DNA of 64,000 nt. Origin: Damh-18 sp964390945 (GTDB lineage Bacteria > Patescibacteriota > Minisyncoccia > Phycocordibacterales > UBA918). The position numbers and the translations under genes were made by a program. This document shows, in pieces, positions 40,652 to 49,563 of this stretch. The number at the start of each line of letters is the position of its first letter. The first letter of the stretch is position 1. The DNA lies in NCBI GenBank assembly GCA_964390945.1, contig CAYMIV010000003.1, positions 6,710 through 70,709 of the forward strand, read 5' to 3'. The notes beneath the pieces are model-generated. The model saw only the letters and a program-made list of their open reading frames with translations, had not been told where the DNA came from and ran no database searches.

Positions 40652-41464
40652 TCACGGTAGCAGTGCGGATTCAATAATTTTATAGAGGACGCTTGGGTAA
40701 GCTTCCCAGTCTTTCTCTTTTTCCATGTTCGAGTCCACCAAACACACAATGAGCGGCTTGCGCCCGAACTTCTGTTCGATGAACGAAAATGCAGGATCGA
40801 GCACATTGTGTACAAAGTGACACTCTTCAGGGTCTTGCGCAGGGTTAAACTCGAACATAATTCCATGCACTAAGAACAACGCAAGCAAATTTTTATAGTG
40901 CGCAACCAAGTCACCGCGATGGTTCCGGTCTATCCATTCCGCATCATCAAGAATTTCAACTTGATTCGGATATATTTCTCGAAATAGATTTGTGTGAAAT
41001 TCAATCAAATTTTGACCCGATTTCGTACGGATATCTTTCAAACGTCGACCTTGTGCGCTGTCAAAATCGACGACGGAAAATTTTTGAAATATTTCACGTT
41101 TATCATGCGTCAACATTTTTACCACAGACAGTTTTCCAAGAGAACGCTTCAAAGAATTATTTGAAACAAATATATCTTTGGTATCTTGACCGATGACCAT
41201 GCGAAGTCCGTATGGCTTCGCAAGCTCAATAAACCGAAGCGTTTCGAAGTTTGGTGTTGCGACATGTCGAGCGAGATAGAAAATCGGTCCATTTTTAAAA
41301 TGCTCCGGTATATCGTATTTTAAAAAATCTTCAACTTCATGAACAAAACCCGCATCCTCCCTTCGGAGAGCAATCTCTACAACCGCCTCGTTGAGGGGTG
41401 TGTAAAATCGTTCGATAGAAACAGAGTCGTTTCCACTGTCGAATGCGCTCATGTTGGATTTCAT
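40652..41464 (-). CDS. Hypothetical cytoplasmic protein
   Basis: A 270-residue soluble protein from MKSNMSAFDSGNDS; an A/T-rich TGTTAATTT lies 8 nt before the ATG. No membrane helix or signal. Features: IALRREDAGFVHEVEDFLKYD, SLKRSLGKLSVVKMLTHDKREIFQKFSVVDFDS, FHTNLFREIYPN, and IVCLVDSNMEKEKDWEAYPSVLYKIIESAL. The pattern of alternating strands and helices suggests an alpha/beta fold but I recognise no catalytic motif. Upstream of and close to the kinase pair on the same strand. Confidence 0.6.
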   Translation of the reverse strand: MKSNMSAFDSGNDSVSIERFYTPLNEAVVEIALRREDAGFVHEVEDFLKYDIPEHFKNGPIFYLARHVATPNFETLRFIELAKPYGLRMVIGQDTKDIFVSNNSLKRSLGKLSVVKMLTHDKREIFQKFSVVDFDSAQGRRLKDIRTKSGQNLIEFHTNLFREIYPNQVEILDDAEWIDRNHRGDLVAHYKNLLALFLVHGIMFEFNPAQDPEECHFVHNVLDPAFSFIEQKFGRKPLIVCLVDSNMEKEKDWEAYPSVLYKIIESALLP

Positions 41465-41564
41465 CACTAAGAAAATTAACAAACGTCGCCGCCCTCATTT
41501 ATTCCAGGTGCAGAGAGCGCATCTTACTAACATTGTATATCGCGGAATACATTATTGAACCTCC

Positions 41565-42542
41565 CTATCTGAATATGAGTATGCTGCCGAAAAAAATAAT
41601 GGAAATACCCGCCACCCTGCGTGTTAGATTTCCGCCACTCAATGCTTTTTGGTGCTCGTGTGAACCGAAAAATCCAAGCACGAAAGCGATTGCGAGAAGA
41701 AGTACCGGCTGGTATGCAACAGTGCTCTGAATGAGAGCCGTTGATGGACCGTATACTATCGCGGCATAGTACACAAAAACCGCAATATTATCGATAATTT
41801 CGTTTCCCGTATTGAGTGCAATCGCTCGATAACGTTTGCGTGTCCAAAATGTATTAAACTGTTTACGATACGCGGGAACTATTGCCCAAATGAGTAAACC
41901 AGTTGCAAAACTTGACATCGCTGTCCAGAAGGCGCTTCCCCAGTAATTTTCCTCGAGAGCAGCATCCTTAAAAACAAAGCCCGCAAGCGCAACTAAAAAC
42001 GAAGAAAAAAGCATGAGTGCAATGCCCTTCCAATTGATATGAATTGTTCCCTTCCCGCGCTCCTCATTCACAAGTTCCATATTGAGGATGAGTGAACCCG
42101 CGAGAATAACGATACCGGCGATAAGGTGCGCTGTCGTCGGAATTTCACCAAAAACAAAAAAGCCGAGAAAAAATCCGAAAATTGGAATGGTCTGTAAAAG
42201 AGGAGGCGCAACCATCTCATCGGCATAATCAAGTGCGTAAAGATAGGGGATGAGCCACACAATTTCGATGATACCGACGCACAGTGCGGCGAGGAAACTC
42301 CCTAAACGAAAAGTGATACGCTCAACTCCGCCGTCATATCCATAGAGTCCAAAAATGATACAAAGAATGAGAAGCGCAACAATTCCCGTAAACAATGCGG
42401 AGATAAGCACGAGCGTACCGACCGAATCCGAATCCCCCGTTTCAGGAGAACTTGTTGTTCGAAGTAAATATTTGTCGATATAAATGGCACACGCCCATGC
42501 AAATTGAGCGATTAAGACGAGGATGAGCCAAAAATGTTCCAT
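41565..42542 (-). CDS. EamA/DMT-superfamily transporter
   Basis: A 325-residue protein with ten predicted membrane helices arranged as two EamA-like halves. The first half ends with PLLQTIPIFGFFLGFFVFGEIPTTAHLIAGIVILAGSLIL, the second with STALIQSTVAYQPVLLLAIAFVLGFFGSHEHQKALSGGNLTRRVAGISIIFFGSIL, the usual P-x(n)-G-E-x-x-x-x-x-x-x-x-G repeat ends. DMT transporters export or import small metabolites; the substrate is unknown. It starts 54 nt after tyrS on the same strand. Confidence 0.87.
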   Translation of the reverse strand: MEHFWLILVLIAQFAWACAIYIDKYLLRTTSSPETGDSDSVGTLVLISALFTGIVALLILCIIFGLYGYDGGVERITFRLGSFLAALCVGIIEIVWLIPYLYALDYADEMVAPPLLQTIPIFGFFLGFFVFGEIPTTAHLIAGIVILAGSLILNMELVNEERGKGTIHINWKGIALMLFSSFLVALAGFVFKDAALEENYWGSAFWTAMSSFATGLLIWAIVPAYRKQFNTFWTRKRYRAIALNTGNEIIDNIAVFVYYAAIVYGPSTALIQSTVAYQPVLLLAIAFVLGFFGSHEHQKALSGGNLTRRVAGISIIFFGSILIFR

Positions 42543-42596
42543 GAGATATGTCTACGCGTGACTGAGTGCCACCTGCGTAATTATGTCATCTCGTAT

Positions 42597-43793
42597 CTAG
42601 ACGATAAACCTTACAAATATTTTCTTTCCTACGCGCAGGGTTGCGGGAGCGGTGACGGCGAATGCGGGGTTGCTCACTATCTCGCCTGTATCGATGTGTG
42701 AAATGGCGCGCGATTCGAGGAGGCGGCGTACTTGAGATTTTGATTCGATAATGCCATTTGAAACGAGCGCATCGATAAGGAGCGTCCCATGAGGAATATG
42801 GTGTTCCGGGATATCATCAGGAATTTCTTTCTTTGAAAACTTCATCTCCCAATCACGTGCGGCATCGCAGGAGGCATCCTCACCGTGATACATTCGGACA
42901 ATTTCATGCGCGAGCTTCATTTTAATGTGCTTTGGGTTTTCCTCTCTCGCGAGGAGCGACGCATATTCATTGACTGTTTCCATGGGGACGCGCGTGAGCA
43001 GAGTAAAATAGCGGATGATGAACTCATCACGGACCGACATAATCTTACCGTACATATCGGATGGCTCGTCAAATAGATTAACTGTGTTGCCGGCGCTTGA
43101 ACTCATTTTACTTCCATCAAGCCCTTCAATGAGCGGATTCATGAGTATGTCTTGGGGTGGTTGTCCATAGAGTCGTTGCAAATCGCGTCCGGCGAGAAGG
43201 TTGAATCGCTGATCTGAACCGCCGATTTCAACGTCCGCACGTATGCGGACGGAATCATATCCCTGCATGAGCGGATACAGCAATTCACGCATTGAAACTC
43301 GTTTTCCCGAATCGAGGCGCTTCGCGATATTTTCACGCGAAATAAATTCGTTAACAGAAAATACGTCAGCCTGCCTCCCTATTTCATGGTAATTCAAATC
43401 GCCAAGCCACTCACTGTTACGATATATTTCCGCTCGCTCAATATCGATTATTTTGCTCGCTTGAGAAATGTATGTTTCAAGATTGCGGGCAACTTCATCT
43501 TCACTCAACATCGGACGTTCACTCTCCTTGTCTGATGTATCTCCGATAACAGCAGTGAAATCACCGATTATGAAAACAATTGTATGACCGAGATCTTGAA
43601 AATCCTTGAGTTTGAGAAGAGGGATGGATCTTCCGAGATGAAGATTTGGACTTGTCGGGTCGATTCCAAGTTTTATCCGTAGAATCTTTCCTGAAAACAA
43701 CCTTGCTTTCAATGATTCGAGGTCAATTATCTCGAGCGTGCCGCGCGTGAGCAGCTCATTAATTGTATCGACGTCTGTGTTGCTCTGTTTCAT
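42597..43793 (-). CDS. tyrS: Tyrosyl-tRNA synthetase
   Basis: A 398-residue class I enzyme: RIKLGIDPTSPNLHLGRSIPLLKL (HLGR form of HIGH), FIIGDFTAVIGDTSDKESERPML, EIGGSDQRFNLLAGRDL, KMSSSAGN (KMSKS-type) around 230, and a C-terminal S4 domain (IDALVSNGIIESKSQVRRLLESRAISHI). The layout fits the TyrZ-like bacterial branch. TGTTAGATT ends 6 nt before the ATG, so the mRNA should be leaderless; no T-box is seen here. Confidence 0.95.
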   Translation of the reverse strand: MKQSNTDVDTINELLTRGTLEIIDLESLKARLFSGKILRIKLGIDPTSPNLHLGRSIPLLKLKDFQDLGHTIVFIIGDFTAVIGDTSDKESERPMLSEDEVARNLETYISQASKIIDIERAEIYRNSEWLGDLNYHEIGRQADVFSVNEFISRENIAKRLDSGKRVSMRELLYPLMQGYDSVRIRADVEIGGSDQRFNLLAGRDLQRLYGQPPQDILMNPLIEGLDGSKMSSSAGNTVNLFDEPSDMYGKIMSVRDEFIIRYFTLLTRVPMETVNEYASLLAREENPKHIKMKLAHEIVRMYHGEDASCDAARDWEMKFSKKEIPDDIPEHHIPHGTLLIDALVSNGIIESKSQVRRLLESRAISHIDTGEIVSNPAFAVTAPATLRVGKKIFVRFIV

Positions 43794-43857
43794 CGCTCTA
43801 ATCTAACAGATTATGGACCCTAAAAAAAGTCACAAAATATTCGTTGTTAACGTTCTC

Positions 43858-44403
43858 CTATGCGGAAAGTCTTGATTCGGTGAACACCATGACATGTTCG
43901 TTCGGGTATGTGTGTACGGTATACGTGCGGATTTCATCTTTCAAGACTGTGTAAATCTCTGTCGTTGCCTCTTCTTGAATGTAGTCACGCGAAGGAAAGA
44001 TGTGCTTTAGAGAAATCGCGTGCATGTCGCTCATGTTCGAACGTAAGTCCGCGAGATGTTCCGTGCCGCGCTTCCAGTTCTCATAAGAAAAGGTGAATGA
44101 ATATTGACGCTTGTGAAGCGTTGAGGTAACCGGAACCGAGTGGATGTTTGGCAGAAAATCGTGTGCAATGAGATTTTCAGGATTATCGACTCGGACATCG
44201 GAACAAGCGCAGATTTCGGAAATGATTTGACCAGCATGTTCAATACGCACGAAATGGCTCTCACCCAATATGGCGATATTTAAATGAACATCGTTGTGTA
44301 CGACAGAGGTGTGTTCGAGAACAGTAAATTGTGACATCTCGAAGTCACCCCTGAAAAGATAGAATCTGATTGAGCCAGCGCTTTGATTCGTGTAATCAAT
44401 CAT
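43858..44403 (-). CDS. Hypothetical protein
   Basis: A 181-residue beta-rich protein from MIDYTNQSAGSIRFYLFRGDFEMSQF. The start is supported by a consensus TATAAT ending 6 nt before the ATG. The sequence contains paired segments around HNDVHLNIAILGESHFVRIEHAG and TLHKRQYSFTFSYENWKRG, and ends with VHTYPNEHVMVFTESRLS. It resembles DUF2617-type proteins only loosely. No signal peptide, membrane helix or catalytic motif. Confidence 0.6.
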   Translation of the reverse strand: MIDYTNQSAGSIRFYLFRGDFEMSQFTVLEHTSVVHNDVHLNIAILGESHFVRIEHAGQIISEICACSDVRVDNPENLIAHDFLPNIHSVPVTSTLHKRQYSFTFSYENWKRGTEHLADLRSNMSDMHAISLKHIFPSRDYIQEEATTEIYTVLKDEIRTYTVHTYPNEHVMVFTESRLSA

Positions 44404-44410
44404 GGAGGTA

Positions 44411-44893
44411 TTATACAAAATAGAGGCCGATGAGTGGGACAATAAGCCAGAAAAAGAACCTGTTTTCCGGCGCGAAGAGCGCTTGAATTGGGGAACCGGG
44501 CGTTATGAGGTCGGTAACAGGGAGTACGTTGTAACTATACGTCATCACAAGCACGGTAGCCATTGCTGAAAGAAAAAGTTTTTTTCCGAGCCCACGCATC
44601 GGCGGTTCTCGATAGTCAGTTGGCATGAGGTGGCGAAAAAGAAAAAAACCGGCTGCTGAAAATATTGAAAACAGAACAATCATTACGATAGCATCTCGCT
44701 TCGTTTCATTGCCGTTAAAAAATAAATCAAAATAAGGAAATTCAAGCGCTATGAGGAGTCCGAGATACAGCGCCAGTATAAGATTTGTTATCGTTTGCAC
44801 ACCACGAACCACTGCAACAGCAAAAAAAGTTCCGAAAATAGCCAAGAAAAATATTGACTCCTTTAAAATGCCGAGTATCGCATCAGCTCCCAT
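44411..44893 (-). CDS. Hypothetical integral membrane protein
   Basis: A 160-residue protein from MGADAILGILKESIFFLAIFG with five hydrophobic helices: residues about 8-28, 32-50, 62-82 region, 105-125 and the last 15 residues (FFFWLIVPLIGLYF). A consensus TATAAT ends 6 nt before the ATG with TTGAGG 18 nt further up, inside the dnaJ 3' end. No family recognised. It follows dnaJ by 7 nt, so it could also be read from the heat-shock unit. Confidence 0.65.
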   Translation of the reverse strand: MGADAILGILKESIFFLAIFGTFFAVAVVRGVQTITNLILALYLGLLIALEFPYFDLFFNGNETKRDAIVMIVLFSIFSAAGFFLFRHLMPTDYREPPMRGLGKKLFLSAMATVLVMTYSYNVLPVTDLITPGSPIQALFAPENRFFFWLIVPLIGLYFV

Positions 44894-44900
44894 TGACCAA

Positions 44901-45983
44901 TTATAGACCTTCTCTTTGCAAATCCTCAACGAGTTTTCGTGCTGTTCTGGATAACTTTTTCGGCATATCAATGTTGATTTTTACCAGAAAATCCCCCCGT
45001 CCTGAACTTGAAGGAACCCCCTTTTCGCGTATGCGAAGCAATTCGCCATGTTTCACTCCCTCGGGAATTTTAATTTTTACGGTGCCGTCAAGCGTTTCGA
45101 CTCCATGCATGCCCCCGAGAAGTGCATCAGAAAGTTTTATTGAAATCGTTCGTATCAGATTATTTCCTTCACGGACGATTTCGTGGTGCCGCGCAACATG
45201 AATTTTAATGTAGAGGTCACCTGAAATGCCGCCCTGTACCGCTTCTCCGCGGCCAGTCATACGGATCATTTCTCCATGTTCAATTCCTTCAGGTATAGTA
45301 ATATCTACACGGTCTTCCATACGTCGCACTCCTTGCGCGTGACAATCAGGGCACTTCACCTTTGGCACTTTTCCAAGCCCCCTGCACGTAGCACATTCGC
45401 GAACAGTCGTAAAATTTCCAAGGATGCTCTGCCGGGTTTCGCGAATTTTTCCATTACCATTGCAGGTTGTGCAGGCAATCATTTCGCTTCCTTTTGCGGC
45501 ACCAGTGCCAGTACATGTTGTGCAGGCACCCATTTTCATAAGTTTCAGTGAGCGTTTTGTTCCAAAAATTGATTCCTTGAACGTGAGTTCAATGTCAACT
45601 GAGATATCATTGCCACGTGATTGTCTTTTGCCACTCCGTGCCCCGCCGCCAAAAACATCGCCAAAATTTTCAAAGATATCATTGAGATCAAATTCAACAC
45701 CTTGTCCGCCAAAACCACCCTGCCCGAACCCGCCCCAGTTGAATCCGCCTCCATGCTGGTGCTGCCCGTTCATTCCGCTATAGGAGCGACCGTAGGCATC
45801 ATATTCTGCTCGTTTTTTGTCGTCGGAGAGGACAGAATACGCCTCGCTAATTTCCTTGAATTTTTCTTCATCGCCAGTTTTTTTGTCGGGGTGATAAGTA
45901 CTTGCAAGTTTGCGGAACGCCTTACGAACTTCGTCTTTTGACGCTGTTTTTGAAATGCCCAGAATTGTATAATAGTCCTTCAT
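44901..45983 (-). CDS. dnaJ: Chaperone protein DnaJ
   Basis: A 360-residue type I DnaJ: J domain (YYTILGISKTASKDEVRKAFRKLA, HPD in YHPDKKTG at 31-33), Gly/Phe-rich linker (GGGFNWGGFGQGGFGGQG), zinc-binding domain with all four C-x-x-C-x-G-x-G repeats (CTTCTGTG, CTTCNGNG, CATCRGLG, CPDCHAQG) and the C-terminal substrate domain. It stimulates DnaK. It has its own predicted promoter TTGCTC (46018-46013)-17 nt-TATTAC (45995-45990), 6 nt before the ATG, in addition to read-through from dnaK. Confidence 0.96.
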   Translation of the reverse strand: MKDYYTILGISKTASKDEVRKAFRKLASTYHPDKKTGDEEKFKEISEAYSVLSDDKKRAEYDAYGRSYSGMNGQHQHGGGFNWGGFGQGGFGGQGVEFDLNDIFENFGDVFGGGARSGKRQSRGNDISVDIELTFKESIFGTKRSLKLMKMGACTTCTGTGAAKGSEMIACTTCNGNGKIRETRQSILGNFTTVRECATCRGLGKVPKVKCPDCHAQGVRRMEDRVDITIPEGIEHGEMIRMTGRGEAVQGGISGDLYIKIHVARHHEIVREGNNLIRTISIKLSDALLGGMHGVETLDGTVKIKIPEGVKHGELLRIREKGVPSSSGRGDFLVKINIDMPKKLSRTARKLVEDLQREGL

Positions 45984-46093
45984 GACGTTGTAATAAGCCG
46001 TTTTTTTAAGTCGAGCAACCTACATAATCTCGTAGGCTGAACAATTTTGCGTAATATAGCACATCTGCAAAAAGACGCACTTATTTGACGATA

Positions 46094-47992
46094 TCAAGAA
46101 TCCGTTTTTTGATTGTTCTCGTCTGTGACCTCGGCATCGCGTACATTTTCTTCTTGTTTTTCAGCCGTCCCACCTGGTGCGCCCGCTTCAGAACTTTGCT
46201 GCATTGCGCTCCCGATTTTCTGCATTTCTGTGCTCAGGTGCTGCGTCGCATTCTTGATAGCATCCACATCGTCATTGTCTTTTACGTCGCGAAGCGACTT
46301 GATTGCTGATTCGATTGAAGTTTTCACATCATCGGGAATTTTATCCTTGTATTCGGTAAGTGATTTCTCGGCTGTATACATCATGTGGTCGGCTACATTG
46401 CGTGACTCAATGAGAGTTTTCTTCTTTTCGTCTTCTCCGGCATGTGACTCCGCATCTCGTTTCATTCGGTCAATGTCCTCTGCTGTCAGACCTGAACTTG
46501 CTTCAATGCGGATTGACTGTTCCTTTCCCGTCGATTTATCCTTCGCAATAACCTTGAGTACGCCGTTGCTATCGACATCAAAAATTACTTCGATTTGCGG
46601 AAGCCCTCGTGGTGCAGGAGGTATTCCATCGAGAATGAACCGCCCGAGAGATTTGTTGTCTGCAGCCATTGGTCGCTCGCCCTGCGTAATGTGAATTTCC
46701 ACCGATGTCTGATTATCGGCCGCAGTTGAGAACACCTGATCGCGCTTTGTTGGAATATGAGTATTTTTTTCAATAAGTTTTGTAGCGACACCTCCCATCG
46801 TTTCGATGCCGAGAGAGAGTGGTATAACATCAACAAGCGTGATGTCATGCACATCACCTTGAAAAATACCTGCTTGAATCGCAGCTCCGAGCGCCACAAC
46901 TTCGTCAGGGTTCACTGTCTTGTTTGGTTCTTTTCCGAAGAGGTCACGCACCGCTTGAACAATAGCAGGCATACGCGTTTGACCCCCCACGAGAATAATC
47001 TCGTCGATGTCTTCTTTCTTAAACGGCGACGCCTCAAGAGCACGTTTGGTTATTTCAATAGATCGGTCGACAAACTCGTGCGCAAGTTCTTCAAGTTTCG
47101 CACGGGTTAATTTAACCAACATGTGCTTTGGCCCGTTTGCATCAGAGGTAACAAACGGAATATTAATTTCCGCCTCACCAGTTGTGGAAAGCTCGTGCTT
47201 TGCTTTCTCAGCCGCCTCATCAAGTCGTTGGAGCGCCAGAGGATCAGAACCCAAATCAATACCTTCTGAACTTTTAAATTCTGCAATTAAGTGGCGAACG
47301 ATTTTTTGATCGATGTCTCGGCCGCCCATGTGTGCGTCGCCGTCGGTCGACTGAACTTCGACGACATCGTCGCCGACTTCGAGCACGGTAACATCAAATG
47401 TGCCGCCGCCGAAATCATATACAACGATTTTCTCATCCTTCTTTTTATTGAAACCGTATGCAAGTGCTGCTGCAGTCGGCTCGTTGATGATGCGTCGGAC
47501 CTCGAGTCCCGCGATTTTACCCGCATCTTGTGTCGCCTTGCGTTGTGCGTCATTGAAATATGCAGGCACTGTAATGACCGCTTCAGTGATTTTTTCACCG
47601 AGCTTTGCTTCAGCATCTGCTTTGAGTTTTGAAAGAATCATCGCTGAAACTTCTTCAGGACGATAATCTTTCTCCCCCATATGTACAAGCACGCCGTTGT
47701 CAGTGCCCTTTTTTACTTCATACGGTACGATGCTTTTGTCGCTTTGAACTGCGTCTTCGTCAAAATTGTGACCCATAAAGCGCTTAATGCCATAAATGGT
47801 ATTTTTTGGGTTTGTTACCGCCTGACGTTTTGCGATTTGGCCAACAAGACGTTCTTTGGTTTTTGAAATAGCGACAATTGAGGGAGTCGTTCTATTGCCC
47901 TCAGCATTTTCAATAATCATCGGTTCTCCCCCTTCAATAATCGCCATCGCCGAGTTTGTCGTACCGAGATCAATTCCTAAAATTTTTGACAT
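46094..47992 (-). CDS. dnaK: Chaperone protein DnaK (Hsp70)
   Basis: A 632-residue Hsp70 from MSKILGIDLGTTNSAMAIIEGGEP. Visible: phosphate loops, GIKRFMGHNF, AYFNDAQRKATQDAGKIAGLEVRRIINEPTAAALAYG, VYDFGGGTFDVTVLEVGD, LVGGQTRMPAIVQAV, the hydrophobic linker VTLVDVIPLSLGIETMGG, and a C-terminal lid ending in a charged disordered tail. ATP-driven folding of client proteins with DnaJ and GrpE. The frame is open 56 codons further up but that part overlaps grpE and is not Hsp70-like. 13 nt separate it from grpE. Confidence 0.98.
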   Translation of the reverse strand: MSKILGIDLGTTNSAMAIIEGGEPMIIENAEGNRTTPSIVAISKTKERLVGQIAKRQAVTNPKNTIYGIKRFMGHNFDEDAVQSDKSIVPYEVKKGTDNGVLVHMGEKDYRPEEVSAMILSKLKADAEAKLGEKITEAVITVPAYFNDAQRKATQDAGKIAGLEVRRIINEPTAAALAYGFNKKKDEKIVVYDFGGGTFDVTVLEVGDDVVEVQSTDGDAHMGGRDIDQKIVRHLIAEFKSSEGIDLGSDPLALQRLDEAAEKAKHELSTTGEAEINIPFVTSDANGPKHMLVKLTRAKLEELAHEFVDRSIEITKRALEASPFKKEDIDEIILVGGQTRMPAIVQAVRDLFGKEPNKTVNPDEVVALGAAIQAGIFQGDVHDITLVDVIPLSLGIETMGGVATKLIEKNTHIPTKRDQVFSTAADNQTSVEIHITQGERPMAADNKSLGRFILDGIPPAPRGLPQIEVIFDVDSNGVLKVIAKDKSTGKEQSIRIEASSGLTAEDIDRMKRDAESHAGEDEKKKTLIESRNVADHMMYTAEKSLTEYKDKIPDDVKTSIESAIKSLRDVKDNDDVDAIKNATQHLSTEMQKIGSAMQQSSEAGAPGGTAEKQEENVRDAEVTDENNQKTDS

Positions 47993-48005
47993 ACGCTGTA
48001 TTGTA

Positions 48006-48602
48006 TTACTGGTTGATAATGTCCGATAAAGCCCCAACGGTGACCTTGGCCGGACGAAGCACTGTATCGTTGCGCTTGTATCCTTTCTGCAAAACTTCAA
48101 CAATCGTATCAACGAGTTTGTCATCAGCGACCAGAACGCTCGTGAGTGCCTCATGTTCATGGGGGTTGAAGTGGGATCCCTTTGTGCTGATTTCCGTCAC
48201 GTTATATCGGTTAAGAAAATTGGTGAGTAGTGACCGAATGCCTTCAATGCCCTTTTGCCACACTGGGTCTAGTTTTTCTATCGATTCCTTATGACTCAAT
48301 GCGGTGTCAAAACTGTCGAGAAGCGGAAGGAGGTCGATAAGAAAATTATTTGTTACTCTTTCAACATCCCGTACAGACTGCTCCTCAATACGACGTCTAC
48401 TATTAAGAAAATCAGCCCTAGCTCGTTGGAGATCTTCCATTAGTTTTGCTCGAGCCCCCTCTGATTCTTTGAGCTTCGATTTCAAAACCTTTAATGAATC
48501 TCCAATATGTTCCTCAATTTCTCCGATTTCGCTTTCTTCCCACACCCTCTCTTGTTCATTTTCTAACTCAAAATCACTTTTTTTCTTATTCGTATCATCC
48601 AT
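48006..48602 (-). CDS. grpE: Nucleotide exchange factor GrpE
   Basis: A 198-residue GrpE: acidic N-terminal tail, long helix for dimerisation (SLKVLKSKLKESEGARAKLMEDLQRARADFLNSRRRIEEQ), LIDLLPLLDSFDTAL, and the beta domain DPVWQKGIEGI...FNPHEHEALTSVLVADDKLVDTIVEVLQKGYKRNDTVLRPAKVTVG. It releases ADP from DnaK. First gene of grpE-dnaK-dnaJ, directly behind a perfect consensus promoter (48612-48640). No HrcA gene or CIRCE operator (TTAGCACTC-N9-GAGTGCTAA) is seen here. Confidence 0.96.
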   Translation of the reverse strand: MDDTNKKKSDFELENEQERVWEESEIGEIEEHIGDSLKVLKSKLKESEGARAKLMEDLQRARADFLNSRRRIEEQSVRDVERVTNNFLIDLLPLLDSFDTALSHKESIEKLDPVWQKGIEGIRSLLTNFLNRYNVTEISTKGSHFNPHEHEALTSVLVADDKLVDTIVEVLQKGYKRNDTVLRPAKVTVGALSDIINQ

Positions 48603-48611
48603 AGTTCGTGC

Positions 48612-48640
48612 ATTATACAGATTGTTTTTTTATATGTCAA
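48612..48640 (-). promoter_or_regulatory. Perfect consensus sigma-70 promoter of grpE-dnaK
   Basis: TTGACA (48640-48635), 17-nt spacer, TATAAT (48617-48612). The grpE ATG is 9 nt beyond the -10 box, so the leader is only 2-3 nt. Confidence 0.9.
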
Positions 48641-48668
48641 AAATGGCTATGTTAGGTTCTCCATAAGG

Positions 48669-48695
48669 AAAAATGCCCCAGAGAGAGGCATTTTT
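48669..48695 (-). terminator. Terminator of the alpha ribosomal operon
   Basis: Minus strand AAAAATGCC/GGCATTTTT stem with a purine-pyrimidine loop (CTCTCTCTG), following rpsI. Confidence 0.88.
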
Positions 48696-48707
48696 CGTGG
48701 CGTATGA

Positions 48708-49109
48708 TTAGCGTTTGCTCCACTGCGGACGTCGACGAGCCTTCTTGAGACCAAACTTCTTGCGTTCTACTGCTCGGGGGTCTCGCTTCAAAAAGCCCCC
48801 CCTCTTCAGAGGAACACGTCGATCAGCTTTTTCTTTCACGAGTGCTCGTGCAATTCCAAGTCGTATCGCTTCTGCTTGTGACGAAAGTCCACCTCCCTGC
48901 ACTTTTGCTGAAATCTCATAGGTTTCAATACCCGCATCTTTTGTTGCAAGCACTGAAAGTAAATCTTTCTGGAGAGCGGTTGCCTTAAAATATTCGGCAA
49001 TTGGTTTTTCGTTGATGATGACGCGTTCAGTTTTTGATGGTGTTATGCGAACGCGAGCAGTAGCCGTTTTTCTTCGACCGATTCCTTCAGTGTATTGTTT
49101 TGCTGTCAT
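48708..49109 (-). CDS. rpsI: 30S ribosomal protein S9
   Basis: A 133-residue S9: GIGRRKTATARVRI near the N-terminus, VQGGGLSSQAEAIRLGIARALV in the middle and the conserved C-terminal tail RDPRAVERKKFGLKKARRRPQWSKR that reaches the P-site tRNA. Last gene of the operon, 10 nt after rplM, followed by a terminator. Confidence 0.97.
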   Translation of the reverse strand: MTAKQYTEGIGRRKTATARVRITPSKTERVIINEKPIAEYFKATALQKDLLSVLATKDAGIETYEISAKVQGGGLSSQAEAIRLGIARALVKEKADRRVPLKRGGFLKRDPRAVERKKFGLKKARRRPQWSKR

Positions 49110-49118
49110 ATGGATATG

Positions 49119-49538
49119 TTATTCACTTACTACGAGATTCTTCATGCGTTCCTTATGGAGTTTGTTCTTTGGAAGCATTCCTGAAACAACCCGTCGTACA
49201 ACTTCGCCGTAGCCACGTCGCTTCGCCAAATGTTCAAGTGTTTCAACCTTTCGACCACCCGGGTAACCAGAGTATGTTTGAAATTCAGTCTGACTGCGCT
49301 TTTCAGAAATATCCAAAAGACGCGCATTGGTAACGACCACAGTGACAGGAGATACCATATGCCGCTCTGCATTCGTTGCATTTTTACCGAGAAGGAGTGA
49401 TGCAATCTCTGTTGCCACGCGCCCCAATCGTTTTCCCTCTGCGTTAATCGTGTACTCCATTTTTTCTGCTCCGCCGAAAGTCTTATCTCGTGAAGAAGCA
49501 GTAGTATTTTTGTTATTCATATGTGTATCGTTTTTCAT
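49119..49538 (-). CDS. rplM: 50S ribosomal protein L13
   Basis: A 139-residue L13: INAEGKRLGRVATEIASLLLGKNAT, VVVTNARLLDISEKR, YSGYPGGRKVETLEHLAKRRGYGEVVRRVVSGMLPKNKL. Three in-frame ATGs are possible (49538, 49520, 49460); the longest is used because the normal length is about 140, although the first 26 residues (rich in Asn, Thr, Lys) are unlike the standard L13 N-terminus. Paired with rpsI as in nearly all bacteria. Confidence 0.93.
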   Translation of the reverse strand: MKNDTHMNNKNTTASSRDKTFGGAEKMEYTINAEGKRLGRVATEIASLLLGKNATNAERHMVSPVTVVVTNARLLDISEKRSQTEFQTYSGYPGGRKVETLEHLAKRRGYGEVVRRVVSGMLPKNKLHKERMKNLVVSE

Positions 49539-49563
49539 CTAAGAAAATTTGCAGGAACTTTTA

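Noticed and set aside
48600..48660. CIRCE operator at grpE
   Set aside because: No TTAGCACTC-N9-GAGTGCTAA or similar inverted repeat between promoter and start codon.
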